Of a stretch of 13,138 nt of DNA, positions 12,763 to 13,138 are shown piece after piece. The DNA comes from Nitrospirae bacterium GWC2_56_14 (GTDB taxonomy: Bacteria; Nitrospirota; UBA9217). Each line of letters begins with the position of its first letter. Position 1 is the stretch's first letter. The stretch is from assembly GCA_001803705.1 (NCBI GenBank), contig MHDY01000035.1, positions 4,341 through 17,478 on the forward strand, read 5' to 3'. The notes beneath the pieces are model-generated. The model did not search any database. It saw nothing but the letters and a program-made list of their open reading frames with translations, and had not been told where the DNA came from. The position numbers and the translations under genes were made by a program.

Positions 12763-12787
12763 TGGTTCAGGCTTGCAGCCTGAACCA
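12763..12787. repeat. Hairpin 1 of a tandem GGTTCA-N11-TGAACC pair
   Basis: TGGTTCAGGCT, loop TGC, AGCCTGAACCA: 11-bp perfect arms. GGTTCA starts at 12764 and the matching TGAACC ends at 12786, enclosing 11 bases. Confidence 0.85.
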
Positions 12788-12801
12788 TACGTTAATTATT
12801 C

Positions 12802-12824
12802 GGTTCAATCAGCATGATTGAACC
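12802..12824. repeat. Hairpin 2 of a tandem GGTTCA-N11-TGAACC pair
   Basis: GGTTCAATCA, loop GCA, TGATTGAACC: 10-bp perfect arms, again enclosing 11 bases between GGTTCA and TGAACC. It starts 38 bases after hairpin 1. The outer sequences GCTGGTTCA (12761-12769) and TGAACCAGC (12819-12827) can also pair, giving an alternative fold. Confidence 0.85.
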
Positions 12825-12850
12825 AGCAGCAGCATTAGGATTATGCAACT

Positions 12851-12882
12851 CAAAGGCGGGAAGTTTAAACTTCCCGCCTTTG
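12851..12882 (-). terminator. 32-bp perfect palindrome, terminator of the small membrane protein gene
   Basis: CAAAGGCGGGAAGTTT followed directly by its exact reverse complement (12851-12882). It begins three bases after the stop of the minus-strand gene (12886). On the minus strand it ends in CTTTGAGTTG, on the plus strand in CTTTGTTATT, so it may act in both directions. The arms share AAAGGCGG with the methyltransferase terminator. Confidence 0.7.
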
Positions 12883-12885
12883 TTA

Positions 12886-13080
12886 TTACCGCGGTGTCCG
12901 TCGCGCTTCCCGCCGGAGCATGAACGCAAGCGCCCCGAGAAAAATGCATGCCGGAGCGCTGACCCACTGGGGAAGAACGAAGCCGTTCACGATGACTTCC
13001 CATTGGAAAACGAGGCGGAGCAGGTGCGCGAGAGAAAGAATCGAAAATATGGCGGCGGCGATAGAAGAAAATGGTTTCAT
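12886..13080 (-). CDS. Small two-helix membrane protein, conserved hypothetical
   Basis: 64-residue protein with two membrane segments. The first is about residues 4-25 (IAAAIFSILSLAHLLRLVF), followed by a short loop (QWEVIVNGFVLPQW); the second is about 40-56 (SAPACIFLGALAFMLRR), with a basic tail RREARRTPR. The combination HLLRL, a W-x-V-x-I/V-x-G loop, V/L-P-x-W-x-S and a second helix matches a widespread family of small uncharacterised bacterial membrane proteins that I know only from memory and cannot name. The start at 13080 is supported by GAGGAG seven to eight bases upstream. The stop is followed three bases later by a 32-bp palindrome acting as terminator. The basic C-terminus suggests it faces the cytoplasm. 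Function unknown. Confidence 0.72.
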   Translation of the reverse strand: MKPFSSIAAAIFSILSLAHLLRLVFQWEVIVNGFVLPQWVSAPACIFLGALAFMLRREARRTPR

Positions 13081-13099
13081 GGTTTATCTCCTCTTTTCC

Positions 13100-13122
13100 G
13101 TCATTCCCGCACGGGCGGGAAT
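13100..13122. repeat. Dispersed palindromic repeat, ATTCCCGC-N4-GCGGGAAT type
   Basis: ATTCCCGC (13103-13110), loop ACGG, GCGGGAAT (13115-13122), embedded in GTCATTCCCGC...GGGAATCCAGG. This phrase is a familiar intergenic repeat in many genomes, of the same form as the Neisseria dRS3 core. It lies just upstream of the small membrane protein gene and is followed by TTTTAGGCTG, which resembles the repeat at 5578-5587. Confidence 0.75.
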
Positions 13123-13138
13123 CCAGGCTTTTAGGCTG

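Noticed and set aside
12802..12824. GGTTCAATCA... as part of a tRNA or attC site
   Set aside because: It is a simple perfect hairpin without a T arm, acceptor stem or integron R/L boxes, and no integrase is nearby.

Overview
The window is ordinary-looking bacterial chromosome: GC-rich, with twelve complete protein genes, one partial gene at the left edge, no RNA genes that I can recognise, no insertion sequences, no CRISPR and no phage or integron genes. The mix suggests an anaerobic or microaerophilic environmental bacterium, perhaps Nitrospirota or Desulfobacterota. The hints are an AcsE-like methyltetrahydrofolate methyltransferase, a DUF2249/ferredoxin pair, a bacterial Na,K-ATPase-like pump, and several short dispersed palindromic repeats. 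The taxonomic guess is inference and could be wrong.

Layout. Minus strand, 1-3629, read right to left: ettA (ABC-F translation factor), ppnP (nucleoside phosphorylase), a TPR lipoprotein, and the start of a GT87-type membrane glycosyltransferase. They look like separate transcription units, with clear terminators after ettA and after the TPR gene. Plus strand, 3812-4244: a two-gene operon of a DUF2249 protein and a single-cluster ferredoxin, with a CRP/FNR-type palindrome placed for class II activation. Minus strand, 4278-7714: a DUF2156 acyltransferase-like gene overlapping an HI0933/BaiN-type flavoprotein (ATGA overlap), then a class II histone-deacetylase-like amidohydrolase followed by an unrecognised 96-aa protein. 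Plus strand, 7816-11554: a tandem universal stress protein and a P2-type cation ATPase, separated by a long inverted repeat. Plus strand, 11903-12685: a pterin-dependent methyltransferase. It converges on a two-helix 64-aa membrane protein (minus, 12886-13080) across a 200-bp stretch holding four near-perfect hairpins.

Most notable signals: (1) three genes without a Shine-Dalgarno sequence (5549, 7714, 7816) each have a -10-like hexamer ending exactly six bases before the ATG, which predicts leaderless mRNAs; the same arrangement recurs at 11582-11596 with no long ORF behind it. (2) The CRP/FNR-like operator at 3743-3758 sits at about -42.5 from the start predicted by the -10 hexamer TAGTAT. 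(3) A GC-rich palindromic repeat lies in frame inside the cation ATPase. (4) Tandem GGTTCA-N11-TGAACC palindromes occur between two terminators. I see no convincing new multi-gene system. The closest to unexplored biology are the regulated DUF2249-ferredoxin pair and the unknown protein beside the deacetylase.
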